From assembly GCF_002742385.2 (NCBI RefSeq), contig NZ_MJBI02000001.1, positions 806,001 through 870,000 on the forward strand: a DNA stretch of 64,000 nucleotides, read 5' to 3'. The notes below the pieces were generated by a model, which did not search any database, had not been told where the DNA came from, and saw only the letters and a program-made list of their open reading frames with translations. Shown piece by piece: positions 7,387 to 15,817 of the stretch. The translations under genes were made by a program, and so were the position numbers. Numbering within the stretch: the stretch's first letter is position 1; every line of letters starts with the position of its first letter. The DNA is from Macrococcoides goetzii (GTDB lineage: Bacteria > Bacillota > Bacilli > Staphylococcales > Staphylococcaceae).

Positions 7387-8049
7387 TTACTGATATTCAA
7401 CACCATTGTCTTCAGTAATCCATTTAGGTAACTTCACACCTGCTGGTAATTTACGACCTTCTTTATAACCATATTCATGCATACCTACTTCATTCATAGG
7501 ACTTACAATCCCATAACTATATACAACCCATTTCCCTTTTTGCTTCCAATAAGCTACATGAAGTTTTCCATACTTACGTACAATTTCTTTATCTTTTTTC
7601 ATATTACCTTCATATTCAGTAGCTTTACCCGTATACTTTTCAAATTCTTTTTTTGTAATATATTTATCATCTGTTCTAAAACCAATTGTTGCAAGTTTAG
7701 CATCATTATATTTTGTTTTATAATTAATATCATAAAAATTCAGCCATAAACGCTCGCTCTTACCGTAGACTGTAGTGTAAGAAGTACCAATAATATCGTC
7801 TTTATCATGAGATCCCATTGCTAACTTTGTCTTCCCTATTTTTTCTTCAACTTGTTTTTTTGTCATGCCAAGGCGAACACCATGGTAACTGTAAGTTCCT
7901 TTTTTCATTTGGTTGATATTTGTTTGATTGATTTTTGGTAATACAATTGTTTTCTTTTCTAACTTCGTTGCCGCTTCTGCTGATTGATTCATAACAACAG
8001 GTGATACTAAAGACGTCATAATAATTGTTGCTGCTAGTAATTTTTTCAT
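7387..8049 (-). CDS. Secreted protein of unknown function
   Basis: 220 residues from ATG 8049 (AGAGGAGC site); the frame from 8112 adds an upstream AT-rich stretch. Signal peptide 1-26 ends SAEA-ATK. The mature part is Lys/Tyr-rich: KKGTYSYHGVRLGMTKKQVE near residue 50 looks like the short motif seen in staphylococcal surface antigens of the SA0570 type, with YWKQKGKWVVYSYG and GYKEGRKLPAGVKLP later. The resemblance is a memory-based guess. It lies 20 bases after a small membrane-protein gene and is likely co-transcribed with it. Confidence 0.7.
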   Translation of the reverse strand: MKKLLAATIIMTSLVSPVVMNQSAEAATKLEKKTIVLPKINQTNINQMKKGTYSYHGVRLGMTKKQVEEKIGKTKLAMGSHDKDDIIGTSYTTVYGKSERLWLNFYDINYKTKYNDAKLATIGFRTDDKYITKKEFEKYTGKATEYEGNMKKDKEIVRKYGKLHVAYWKQKGKWVVYSYGIVSPMNEVGMHEYGYKEGRKLPAGVKLPKWITEDNGVEYQ

Positions 8050-8069
8050 GATATTGCTCCTCTTATTCT

Positions 8070-8258
8070 TTATTTTGTAAAAATGTAATAAATAATAAAT
8101 ATAGTTATACATAAAGTGTTTACACCAAGGCTTAACTTAAAATATGTATCCTTACTTATATTACGTTCCATTTTTCTTCGATTAAATGTCATCATATTTA
8201 AACGCGTTGTGAGACTGATGTAGAGTATAAATATCACTATTATAAACATCCATCTCAT
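8070..8258 (-). CDS. Small membrane protein
   Basis: 62 residues, two hydrophobic segments (2-20 and 42-60) around a basic loop (NRRKMERNISKD). A strong AGAGGTGATGAT ribosome site supports expression. It ends 20 bases before the secreted-protein gene. Size and topology match the small protein at 7151-7357, though the sequences are not clearly homologous. Function unknown. Confidence 0.6.
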   Translation of the reverse strand: MRWMFIIVIFILYISLTTRLNMMTFNRRKMERNISKDTYFKLSLGVNTLCITIFIIYYIFTK

Positions 8259-8317
8259 ATCATCACCTCTTGAATTAAATGTACCATTTTTATTGTAAAA
8301 TAGTGCTAATTATTTTG

Positions 8318-8503
8318 ATATTTAAGGTAAATTTAAGGTAAGTACCGACTTTATGAAATGTACTTAGCGGTATCGCAACTTTTTATGTGCCGATTCCGCT
8401 AAAACAAACGAATAATAGCGGTATCGCATTATTTTTTAATTCGATACCGCCAAAACTCATGAGTATTAGCGGTATCCTGATTTCAAATCAGGTGATACCG
8501 CTA
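8318..8503. repeat. TAGCGGTATC repeat block A
   Basis: Non-coding block of three hairpins: TAGCGGTATCG / CGATTCCGCTA (8365-8375, 8391-8401), TAGCGGTATCG / CGATACCGC (8416-8426, 8442-8450), and TAGCGGTATC-CTGATTTCAAATCAG-GT-GATACCGCTA (8467-8503). A second copy in the same orientation at 9487-9670 has the same order of hairpins; the last ~52 bases are identical. The two blocks flank the two minus-strand genes at 8507-9414. Confidence 0.85.
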
Positions 8504-8506
8504 TTA

Positions 8507-9001
8507 TTACCTGTTCAATGGGTCTTCACCATATTCATTTGGTCCATGTGTTCCGTCTCTAAGAAGTAACACAAGGTATATAATTACAATACCAATAAGG
8601 CAAACGGGCATTGCAATACTAATCATACTTTCTGTATCCACTCCAAATTGATTTAATAACATCGATATTAAAACGATTGTCATAACTAGTACTCCAGGTA
8701 CTATTGCAATAATTCCTGATAAATTTGTGTCATGCAATCTTCTAACTGAAACGCTTAAAACACCAATCGAGAAAAAGAAACTAAGTGTTTTATATACAAT
8801 ATTACTTATACTTAATCTAGAATCTGGATCAATATCTAACTGTCCATCTATATATGTACACATCGTCCATGTTGACAATAGAAAAATGATATTCACTAAC
8901 ATCGGAATCCAGTATTCTTTACGTGATGAGCGCCCTGAGAAATCTAAAGCGCGTTTCCAGAAATCCATATAGGCATCTTTAAAAGTTATATTTCTTACCA
9001 T
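8507..9001 (-). CDS. DUF805 family membrane protein
   Basis: 164 residues. DUF805 landmarks: MDFWKRALDFSGRSSRKEYW, SVSVRRLHDTNLSGIIAIVP, and the tail LLRDGTHGPNEYGEDPLNR. Four membrane helices. GGAGGT precedes the ATG. It is the third DUF805 gene within 5 kb and the most canonical. It starts 11 bases after the membrane protein at 9013-9414, so the pair forms an operon, which is framed by repeat blocks A and B. Confidence 0.87.
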   Translation of the reverse strand: MVRNITFKDAYMDFWKRALDFSGRSSRKEYWIPMLVNIIFLLSTWTMCTYIDGQLDIDPDSRLSISNIVYKTLSFFFSIGVLSVSVRRLHDTNLSGIIAIVPGVLVMTIVLISMLLNQFGVDTESMISIAMPVCLIGIVIIYLVLLLRDGTHGPNEYGEDPLNR

Positions 9002-9012
9002 ATTTACCTCCG

Positions 9013-9414
9013 TTAGTTCTTATAATACCCTTTCCCTCTCGTGTTATAGATCACTTTCATCACGAAATAAGAAATTGTATGTATAAATAAAAATACAATG
9101 GAAGAAAGTAAAATGTATAAATTTACGCCAAGTGGCATTAATGCATAGCTGTCATTTCTAGCATTTACTGTAATAGGTGCAATATAGCTCACACCTAAAC
9201 TTACTAAGTAACTCATAAATACACCAAGTGCTATGAAACCAAAATTCAGTTTCTTTCTATAAATTATCGTATTCATAATTACAACAAAAATTAAAATTGG
9301 GATAAATACTATCATATCCCCTCTGACAATTTCCGCCCATGCATCAAAAAATGCAAATGGTATTAAATAAAGCAGCATAAATTTATAATCTTTAATACTA
9401 ATTTTTTCTTTCAT
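9013..9414 (-). CDS. Four-helix membrane protein
   Basis: 133 residues from ATG 9414, behind AAGGGTG. Helices at about residues 12-30, 36-52, 60-80 and 92-122, with a single NARNDSYALMP hydrophilic stretch outside. No family recognised. Co-transcribed with the downstream DUF805 gene; repeat block B lies about 70 bases upstream of its start. Confidence 0.6.
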   Translation of the reverse strand: MKEKISIKDYKFMLLYLIPFAFFDAWAEIVRGDMIVFIPILIFVVIMNTIIYRKKLNFGFIALGVFMSYLVSLGVSYIAPITVNARNDSYALMPLGVNLYILLSSIVFLFIHTISYFVMKVIYNTRGKGYYKN

Positions 9415-9486
9415 ATACAACACCCTTTCTATGAGTACAACTTAAATTTACCACTAAAATTAAAAAATTGGATAAAAATACTAAAT

Positions 9487-9670
9487 ATTTAAGTTAAATT
9501 TAAGGTATAGCAGAACATTTCTTTATGTATATAGCGGAATCGTAACTTTTTATAAACCGATACCGCTAAAATTATCGAATATTAGCGGTATCGTATTAAT
9601 TTTTAATTCAATTCCGCTAAAACTCATGAGTATTAGCGGTATCCTGATTTCAAATCAGGTGATACCGCTA
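9487..9670. repeat. TAGCGGTATC repeat block B
   Basis: Direct copy of block A: TAGCGGAATCG / CGATACCGCTA (9532-9542, 9558-9568), TAGCGGTATCG / ATTCCGCTA (9583-9593, 9611-9619), and the same long hairpin (9634-9670). The centre of the stem varies between A/A, T/T and paired A/T, so the arms are TAGCGGWATC. No open frame or terminator T-run is associated. Confidence 0.85.
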
Positions 9671-9693
9671 ATATTATCTAAATTTCAGATGAT

Positions 9694-9720
9694 ATAAAAA
9701 AGCATAGCATCTGCTATGCT
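9694..9720 (-). terminator. Terminator of the HIT gene
   Basis: AGCATAGCA / TGCTATGCT hairpin at 9701-9720, followed on the minus strand by TTTTTATAT. Confidence 0.8.
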
Positions 9721-9723
9721 CAT

Positions 9724-10107
9724 TCAGGCATTTAATAATGTTATAAATTGTTTAAAATTAAACGGGAAATTTTCAGTTGGACCCTCTTCCCAGAATCCAT
9801 CTGATTCATATCGCGGTATAATATGTTCGTGAAAATGTGTTCCATTGTCCATTACTCGTCCATTATTTCTTATTAATGAAACGCCAAATATATTCATATC
9901 ACTTTCTAATATTTGAATTAGTTTTCTTTCTAGTTGAATTAAATCTAAAACCACTCTATCTGGTAGTTCTAGATAATTCATATAATGTTCCTTTGATATC
10001 AAAAGCATATGCCCTTCTTGTTCTGGATCGATATCAAATACAACCTTAAAATGCTTTGTCTCATATATAATTTGATCTTTATCAAGACCATTACAGAAAA
10101 TACACAT
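9724..10107 (-). CDS. HIT family protein (nucleotide-binding hydrolase)
   Basis: 127 residues from ATG 10107; a GTG further up lacks a ribosome site. N-terminal CIFCNGLDKD pair of cysteines, EQEGHMLLISKEH in the middle, and the histidine triad HFHEHIIPR at about residue 100 that gives the family its name. Such proteins cleave or transfer nucleotide phosphoramidates or dinucleotide polyphosphates; the substrate here is unknown. Single gene with its own terminator. Confidence 0.87.
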   Translation of the reverse strand: MCIFCNGLDKDQIIYETKHFKVVFDIDPEQEGHMLLISKEHYMNYLELPDRVVLDLIQLERKLIQILESDMNIFGVSLIRNNGRVMDNGTHFHEHIIPRYESDGFWEEGPTENFPFNFKQFITLLNA

Positions 10108-10156
10108 AAACCATTCACTACCTCTCACGTTTTATAGAATTCTTTATATCAATATA

Positions 10157-10567
10157 TTACCGCTCTATTTTATTTGTACATAAATATCTATTAACACCTG
10201 GATATTTTTCTCCTAATGATTCAATAACAAATCCTTGTTTACGATAAAACGTTTTTGCTTCATCATCTGTCTCTGCAACAATATAATTATATTTATCTTT
10301 AATGTGATTGATCAATTTCTTTCCAATACCTCTTCCTTGATAAGTTGTATCAACTGCAAGACTAGTAATTACACATTTATCGTCTTGTACATTTATAGTT
10401 ATAACACCAATGAATTTATGCTCATCTTCATAAACATAACACTTAGCATCGTTACAAGTAATGGCATTTACTAATATTTCGTTTACACTTTTAGAACTCA
10501 CTGCTAATTGTATCAAATCAGTTATTTCCTGATTTATCATAGAAATATCATCTAGTTCTCTGAACAT
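10157..10567 (-). CDS. GNAT family N-acetyltransferase
   Basis: 136 residues. Acetyl-CoA loop YQGRGIGKKLINHIKD at about residue 76, preceded by the beta4 strand CVITSLAVDTT and followed by AETDDEAKTFYRKQGFVIE, the usual C-terminal signature. Substrate unknown. It lies 49 bases upstream of the HIT gene on the same strand. First of 14 GNAT genes in the 10-35 kb zone. Confidence 0.88.
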   Translation of the reverse strand: MFRELDDISMINQEITDLIQLAVSSKSVNEILVNAITCNDAKCYVYEDEHKFIGVITINVQDDKCVITSLAVDTTYQGRGIGKKLINHIKDKYNYIVAETDDEAKTFYRKQGFVIESLGEKYPGVNRYLCTNKIER

Positions 10568-10616
10568 TAGAATCTCCTTATCATATCAAATAATTATCAA
10601 TATTATATATGAACAA

Positions 10617-10643
10617 ATAAAAAAAGACACCTCTCGGTATCTT
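10617..10643 (-). terminator. Terminator of the GNAT gene at 10642
   Basis: AAGATACC / GGTGTCTT hairpin on the minus strand (10643-10624), followed by a T-run; it overlaps the stop codon. Confidence 0.7.
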
Positions 10644-11127
10644 AAATATCTTTATAATAAAAACGATTATCCTGTGGAGCAACACTGAAATCGCTTGGCA
10701 GTTCTTCTTTCGGAATTAAATGAAAGCCATTCTTTCTATAGAAATGTTGAGCTGCTTCAAACTTATCAATTGTTCCTAAATAAATAGATTTAATACCATC
10801 GTCATGTGCGTGTTGAGTAACATGATCTAATAGTTTCTTACCTATTTTCATATTTCTTGTATTTGAATCAACATATACCCTCTTCAAAGCACTGTTGTTA
10901 TCTTTTAATTTTAATAAAGCGATAGTACCAACGACTTTACCTTCATAGAGTGCTAACCAGAACTGACCACCTGTATTAATGTAGGTTCCTAAAATGTTCT
11001 TTAAATCTGGTTGATTATCATAAGTTACATTTTCAATATCAAATTCATGGAGTTTGATATTGATGATAAACTCATTCACCTCTTGCTTATAGTCGTCTGT
11101 GTATTGGATGATTTCGATATCTTTCAT
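10642..11127 (-). CDS. GNAT family N-acetyltransferase
   Basis: 161 residues from ATG 11127, behind a GGAGG site; the longer frame from 11208 lacks one. KRVYVDSNTRNMKIGKKLLD holds the acetyl-CoA loop in the form NMKIGKKLL (Q/RxxGxG variant with M-K-I-G). DKFEAAQHFYRKNGFHLIPK is the C-terminal motif. The order resembles small-molecule acetyltransferases of the PaiA/YwnA type. Monocistronic. Confidence 0.85.
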   Translation of the reverse strand: MKDIEIIQYTDDYKQEVNEFIINIKLHEFDIENVTYDNQPDLKNILGTYINTGGQFWLALYEGKVVGTIALLKLKDNNSALKRVYVDSNTRNMKIGKKLLDHVTQHAHDDGIKSIYLGTIDKFEAAQHFYRKNGFHLIPKEELPSDFSVAPQDNRFYYKDI

Positions 11128-11259
11128 ATGCGCCTCCTCTAAGTTAGTATGTAATATCTTAAAGTTAATACATACCCAGAGAAGATCGATATAAAACTTT
11201 ACTTTCAATTTTCTGAAAATTATGTATAATAAATTAAAAAATGAAATGAGTTGATATTA

Positions 11260-11457
11260 ATGAGTCTGTCACCAGAGGATCAAAGAGACCAGTTAAGAAG
11301 AAAAGAAATGGAACGAAATAGTATCGGCAATCTTAAAGATAGTTCACAAAATGCATATACCGGTAATTTTTTAAGTTCTATGAGTAATAAAGCCTTAGGT
11401 ATATTTATTTTAGTGTTAGTTATAATAGCATTTATCGGGTGGTTAATAGTTCATTAA
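11260..11457 (+). CDS. Small tail-anchored protein, DUF6366-like
   Basis: 65 residues from ATG 11260 (the frame extends to a TTG at 11251). The hydrophilic N-terminus SPEDQRDQLRRKEMERNSIG resembles DUF6366 proteins of staphylococci and bacilli as I recall them, and one membrane helix fills residues 45-64. The ribosome site is weak. Function unknown. It runs convergent with the minus-strand gene that ends two bases later. Confidence 0.65.
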   Translation: MSLSPEDQRDQLRRKEMERNSIGNLKDSSQNAYTGNFLSSMSNKALGIFILVLVIIAFIGWLIVH

Positions 11458-11458
11458 T

Positions 11459-12265
11459 TTATACACCCGATATTATTAGTGAAGTCATATTATATGTATT
11501 TAATATGGCTTCGAATTCTTTAATGATAGGTTCATGTTTAGGATTATACTGTTTATTTCTAATATCTTTTAATATTTGTAACTTTAGTTTTTCATCTATT
11601 ATTGTTTCACCATAAATCGAATAATTTTTATTATGATTTGCTACTAAATCATCAATTAAAGTAAAAGTTTCTTCATAAATCTCAACTTGATCAATTACCG
11701 CCTCATTTGCTTTCATAATTAAATCAACCACTGGACCTCGTTCTTCAACTTCATTATCTTTAAAAAATTTACGACTCTTATGTTCTAAAAGTTTAATAAA
11801 TTTATTATTAGAATTATTCTTCTCACTAAAAACATCTATTACTTCTATCAACTTTTCTCCGATGACATAAATCGAATGACCAAACCATGGTATCCAAATC
11901 ATATTATCATCATCTATATAATATAAGACATCATCACTATTTGGAAATGCTGGATAATCTACATATAAATCCGGTGAATACTGTATTTCAAAACTTTCTG
12001 TATGGTAACTTAAAGTTAGTAAACGTTTATCAGGAAAAGCAGCTATAATATTTTTTACAAAAAAGTAAGTATAAAGGTCGATTGCTTCATTCTCACCACG
12101 ATGGAACTTGTCCTCATTATGTATGAATAATATATCGTATCTCTTATGAGGAACTCGGTTAATTTGATGTAAACCAAGATATGCTATACCAAATGGAGAC
12201 ACTTTCTTAATGAATTTTTTAAATATTTGATTTACTAGTTTATCATCTATTTCAATATGTTTCAT
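11459..12265 (-). CDS. Hypothetical cytoplasmic protein
   Basis: 268 residues, acidic, without signal or membrane segments. Notable stretches: FGIAYLGLHQINRVPHKRYD, NMIWIPWFGHSIYVIGEK, and a helical C-terminal half with KDIRNKQYNPKHEPIIKEFE. I recognise no family. It begins two bases after the stop of the upstream GNAT gene and is surely in the same transcript. Confidence 0.65.
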   Translation of the reverse strand: MKHIEIDDKLVNQIFKKFIKKVSPFGIAYLGLHQINRVPHKRYDILFIHNEDKFHRGENEAIDLYTYFFVKNIIAAFPDKRLLTLSYHTESFEIQYSPDLYVDYPAFPNSDDVLYYIDDDNMIWIPWFGHSIYVIGEKLIEVIDVFSEKNNSNNKFIKLLEHKSRKFFKDNEVEERGPVVDLIMKANEAVIDQVEIYEETFTLIDDLVANHNKNYSIYGETIIDEKLKLQILKDIRNKQYNPKHEPIIKEFEAILNTYNMTSLIISGV

Positions 12266-12267
12266 TT

Positions 12268-12774
12268 CTATCCCCTATATTCATTTTTCAATATACTATA
12301 CATATAACTGTCTCTAAATCGCCCACGTATTATTTTATCCTGACGCATTAATCCTTCTCTTTGTAGCCCTGTTTTCTCTAGAACACGAATCGAACCTGTA
12401 TTTTTAATATCTGTTACAGCATAAATTCTATTTAACCCCTGATCGTTAAAACCATATTGAACTAAATATTTCGCAGCATGTGTTGCAAAACCATCCCCCC
12501 AATAATCTGGATGAATCATATATCCAATCTCACCTTTTTGATGTTTATGATTTAATGTGATTCTGCAAATTCCAATTAATTTATTTGAATCTTTATCTTC
12601 AATTACTCGATAATGCATCTTATCAGAGAGTGATAGCATTTGATGGATATACGCCTCGGTATCTTCCATGGTTTCAATAACCCATGATTGATAACGTGAG
12701 ACTTCATCATTCGTTAATAAATTAAAAATTGCATCTTTATCTTCTATGATTAATGGTCTGTATGCAATGTTCAT
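12268..12774 (-). CDS. GNAT acetyltransferase, RimJ/RimL type
   Basis: 168 residues. ITLNHKHQKGEIGYMIHPDY followed by WGDGFATHAAKYLVQYGF is the form typical of RimJ/RimL-like enzymes (W/G-x-G-x-A/G-T), then NRIYAVTDIKNTGSIRVLEK and EGLMRQDKIIRGRFRDSYMY. Enzymes of this branch acetylate protein N-termini or small molecules. It starts 10 bases after the MocR-type regulator gene and is followed two bases later by a gene of unknown function, suggesting a three-gene operon. Confidence 0.87.
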   Translation of the reverse strand: MNIAYRPLIIEDKDAIFNLLTNDEVSRYQSWVIETMEDTEAYIHQMLSLSDKMHYRVIEDKDSNKLIGICRITLNHKHQKGEIGYMIHPDYWGDGFATHAAKYLVQYGFNDQGLNRIYAVTDIKNTGSIRVLEKTGLQREGLMRQDKIIRGRFRDSYMYSILKNEYRG

Positions 12775-12784
12775 AAATACTCCT

Positions 12785-14179
12785 TTATTTTTGTATTTGT
12801 TGTACTATCTTTCTTAAAAGTTTAATTGTTTTATCAATCTCTAATTCATCGACATAAGCATAAGATAGGCGCAATGCATATTTTTGCTTTTCATCATAAA
12901 TTTCACCAGGATGTATCAGTATATTATTTTCAATACAAGTCTCAAATAATTTATTCATATTTATTTTCTCTTTGAATTTTAACCATATATAGAACGAGCC
13001 TTGAGGTTCATTCCATATTGCAATATCTGAAAAATATGTATCTAGTGATTGGATCATTTTTTTACTTTTATATTTTAACTTTTTTATTAATTGATTAATA
13101 TGTTCGTCGTGATGATATTGTAGCCACTTAGAAGCAACATATTGAGCTATGGAACTTGCTCCATAATCTGTTTGCATCTTTAACTCTGCTAGATTTTTTA
13201 CTACATTATGATTTGCAATTACCCATCCGATACGTAAGCCAGGACTCACAGTCTTAGACAAACTTCCTAAATATATAATATTATTATTTAAATCATACGA
13301 CTTCATAGGTAATGGTGGTTCATTATCAAACCAAATCTCACTATAAATATCGTCTTCTATGATTGGTAGTCCTAATTCATTACACTCTTTAATAAGTCGT
13401 TCCATTACTTCTTTTGAATAAGTATGACCAGTTGGATTATGTAAAATCGGATTTAAATATAGCAAACTATTAGATTGATACCGTTCTTCTATCATCAGTT
13501 TTCTTTCTATTTGATTTATATCAATTGGTATTATCGTTGAAGAATAATTTTTCCACGTTTTCACAGAATGCATATATGAAGGTGACTCAATATATAATTT
13601 TGAAGAAGGTAATAAAAAACCTTCTGCAATTAATTTTAGCCCTTGAAGTGCGCCTGAGGTAACACATATTTCATTTATTTCACATTTGATTCCTCTTTTA
13701 AGTACATGCTTTTGAATTGCTTTTCGTAAATGAATATTTCCAAGTGGTTCTTCATAATTTGATGTAAAAGGATGTAAAGAATCATCTTCCATAATCTCTT
13801 TAAATTTATTTATAGGAACTAAATCTGGTGATAATTCACCAGTACCAAGTCTAACTATTTTTTCATCAAATTCGAGTTCATTGATTCGTTTTATATAATA
13901 TTGATTTTGTTTCTCTAAATGTGGTTGAATACGATTCTTCCATTTTACGTGGTTATGGACCATTACATTTAATGAATCACTAACAAATATTCCTTTCTTT
14001 TCTATTGTTGTTATAACACCAAATGATTTCAGTTTATTCATCACATCCACTATTGTTGAACGATTAACATTAAAACGTTGTGATAAAGCCCTTTGAGATG
14101 GCAATTTATCACCGACTTCATAAATTCCTTTATTAATTTCATCTACAATGATATTTATTATTTCATCTGTCTTCTTCAA
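12785..14179 (-). CDS. MocR-type regulator (GntR HTH plus aminotransferase-like domain)
   Basis: 464 residues; TTG start behind AGAGGTGAT. Residues 1-70 form a GntR winged helix (GDKLPSQRALSQRFNVNRST, VITTIEKKGIFVSDS). Residues 95-464 are a fold-type I PLP domain: TSGALQGLKLIAEG, NPILHNPTGHTYS, IEDDIYSEIWFD, and the PLP lysine in GSLSKTVSPGLRIGW. MocR proteins use PLP as a sensor and usually control a neighbouring gene. Here a LysE-type exporter is divergent, with repeated TGGTTGRTT motifs between them, so it is probably the regulator of that exporter. Confidence 0.9.
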   Translation of the reverse strand: MKKTDEIINIIVDEINKGIYEVGDKLPSQRALSQRFNVNRSTIVDVMNKLKSFGVITTIEKKGIFVSDSLNVMVHNHVKWKNRIQPHLEKQNQYYIKRINELEFDEKIVRLGTGELSPDLVPINKFKEIMEDDSLHPFTSNYEEPLGNIHLRKAIQKHVLKRGIKCEINEICVTSGALQGLKLIAEGFLLPSSKLYIESPSYMHSVKTWKNYSSTIIPIDINQIERKLMIEERYQSNSLLYLNPILHNPTGHTYSKEVMERLIKECNELGLPIIEDDIYSEIWFDNEPPLPMKSYDLNNNIIYLGSLSKTVSPGLRIGWVIANHNVVKNLAELKMQTDYGASSIAQYVASKWLQYHHDEHINQLIKKLKYKSKKMIQSLDTYFSDIAIWNEPQGSFYIWLKFKEKINMNKLFETCIENNILIHPGEIYDEKQKYALRLSYAYVDELEIDKTIKLLRKIVQQIQK

Positions 14180-14189
14180 TTAATCACCT

Positions 14190-14288
14190 CTGGTTGATTT
14201 AAAAATATCAATCTGGTTGGTTATTAAAATAATAATATAATTTAAAATTTAAGTAAAATAACAATTAACCACCTATATTGGTTGGTTT
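14190..14288. promoter_or_regulatory. MocR/LysE divergent control region with TGGTTGGTT repeats
   Basis: CTGGTTGATT (14190-14199), CTGGTTGGTT (14213-14222, 23 bases on) and TTGGTTGGTTT (14278-14288) are direct repeats in the region between the two divergent genes. MocR regulators usually bind such direct repeats; that these are the sites is inferred. Confidence 0.5.
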
Positions 14289-14301
14289 GAAAGGAGAACC
14301 T

Positions 14302-14916
14302 ATGGCACAAGCAATTTTTCACGGTATTCTACTCGCCTTCGGATTAATTCTTCCGTTAGGTGCACAAAATGTTTTTGTATTTAATCAAGGTGCGAACCAT
14401 AAAAGTTTGAAGAAATCTTTACCCGTTATCATTACAGCAAGTCTTTGTGATACATTTTTAATTTTGTTAGCAGTCCTTGGCGTTACTTTATTTTTAAATA
14501 CATTTCCCACTTTGAAGCTCATCATTTATATCATCGGTTTATTATTCCTATTATATATGGCATATTCAATTTGGAATGAAAATCCAGGAAATCAAGATAA
14601 ATCCGAAGCAATGTCAGCGAAAAGACAAATTGGATTTGCAATGAGTGTATCTTTACTTAATCCACACGCTATAATGGATACTATTGGTGTCATCGGTACA
14701 AGTGCAACGACATATGCTGGTCATAACAGAATTGCATTTACATTAACCTGTATCGCAGTATCGTGGTTATGGTTCATATCACTTGCCTATATCGGAAAAA
14801 TTATTGGATCTATTGATAAGCAAGGTACTATTATTGTAATCCTTAATAAAGTTTCAGCGATTATTATCCTAATCGTCTCTTGTATTGTTATCAAAAATAT
14901 CATCGATATGTTTTGA
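14302..14916 (+). CDS. LysE family amino-acid exporter
   Basis: 204 residues from ATG 14302 (AAGGAGAAC site). Six membrane helices. GILLAFGLILPLGAQNVFVF at the N-terminus is the LysE/ArgO hallmark (PLGAQNxFV), then VSLLNPHAIMDTIGVIG, the second conserved box. It exports basic amino acids or related compounds. The divergent MocR-type regulator probably senses the substrate. Member choice (lysine, arginine or other) cannot be made from sequence. Confidence 0.88.
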   Translation: MAQAIFHGILLAFGLILPLGAQNVFVFNQGANHKSLKKSLPVIITASLCDTFLILLAVLGVTLFLNTFPTLKLIIYIIGLLFLLYMAYSIWNENPGNQDKSEAMSAKRQIGFAMSVSLLNPHAIMDTIGVIGTSATTYAGHNRIAFTLTCIAVSWLWFISLAYIGKIIGSIDKQGTIIVILNKVSAIIILIVSCIVIKNIIDMF

Positions 14917-14965
14917 TTTATACTAATTTTGTAAATAGTGTATAATCATTGTAAGAGGTGATGAT

Positions 14966-15232
14966 ATGCAATTGAAATGGATAAGTATATTTTTTACATC
15001 AATTAGTTTAATCGCTTTCGCCCTATCCTTTATACTCCCATACGATATAATGAGCAATTATGATACTCAAGGTATTTGTATGAATATCTTTATGTTCTCA
15101 GGATTCGTCGGATTTATATTATCCATTATCTCAAAAGCAAAACATCAAATACTTTTATTGTTATTTAGTCTTGTTCCAATATTATTGATGGGTGCACTTT
15201 TGCTTTTAGCCTACTACATTTCAGGGTGGTAA
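14966..15232 (+). CDS. Small three-helix membrane protein
   Basis: 88 residues with segments at 6-25, 38-57 and 62-84. GAGGTGATGAT ribosome site. First of four closely packed small genes (14966-15982). No known family. Confidence 0.6.
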   Translation: MQLKWISIFFTSISLIAFALSFILPYDIMSNYDTQGICMNIFMFSGFVGFILSIISKAKHQILLLLFSLVPILLMGALLLLAYYISGW

Positions 15233-15233
15233 G

Positions 15234-15512
15234 ATGATGAAAAGAAAAATCATTTCTAACATATTTATGTTATGTGTTGTCTCATATTTTATATGGCTCA
15301 TTTCTAGACCTGAGTTTTACTTAAGTGATATATCAATGCATGCTAAGAATCCATTATCGATTTCATGGCACTATTTAACAATTGATACGGGCATAATTGG
15401 AGAAAATCATAGCGAAGATGATTATATCATTTCATTGTATCCATTTTACTTTATGCTATTTATAGCTTTTATGATTAGATTCATACCTTTTAAGAAAAAA
15501 CATAAGGAGTGA
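15234..15512 (+). CDS. Small membrane protein
   Basis: 92 residues. Helix at 6-23, then an extracytoplasmic-type stretch (SRPEFYLSDISMHAKNPLSI), and a second helix at 68-84 before a basic tail (PFKKKHKE). It starts one base after the preceding stop, at either of two adjacent ATGs. No family recognised. Confidence 0.55.
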   Translation: MMKRKIISNIFMLCVVSYFIWLISRPEFYLSDISMHAKNPLSISWHYLTIDTGIIGENHSEDDYIISLYPFYFMLFIAFMIRFIPFKKKHKE

Positions 15513-15516
15513 TATT

Positions 15517-15807
15517 ATGATAGTTATTATTCTGTTATTTGCACTTTTAGGTATTTACATGTTAACAGGTCGTGGTGGGTTCTTAGTTGCTGGATATAAT
15601 ACTATGCCTGAAGCAGAAAAAGCGAAGTATAATGAAAAACGATTATGTCAGTTTGTAGGTGTGTTACTAATTTTTACTGCCTGTTTCATCACTTTGGTGG
15701 AGTATACAAATTTAGGTGAACATATTTTAATGATAGCTTTCATTTTTATAATATTTGGATCGTTACTGTTAATGAATTTTTCAAAAGTATTCCGATCAGA
15801 TCGTTAG
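15517..15807 (+). CDS. DUF3784 family membrane protein
   Basis: 96 residues, three helices. GRGGFLVAGYNTMPEAEKAK followed by YNEKRLCQFVG is the clear DUF3784 signature. The family is common in Firmicutes and has no known function. AAGGAGTG precedes the ATG four bases after the last stop, within the small-gene operon. Confidence 0.8.
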   Translation: MIVIILLFALLGIYMLTGRGGFLVAGYNTMPEAEKAKYNEKRLCQFVGVLLIFTACFITLVEYTNLGEHILMIAFIFIIFGSLLLMNFSKVFRSDR

Positions 15808-15817
15808 GAGTGTTTAT

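Noticed and set aside
8318-9670. Insertion sequence framed by blocks A and B
   Set aside because: The framed genes are a DUF805 and a small membrane protein; no transposase and no target-site duplication visible.
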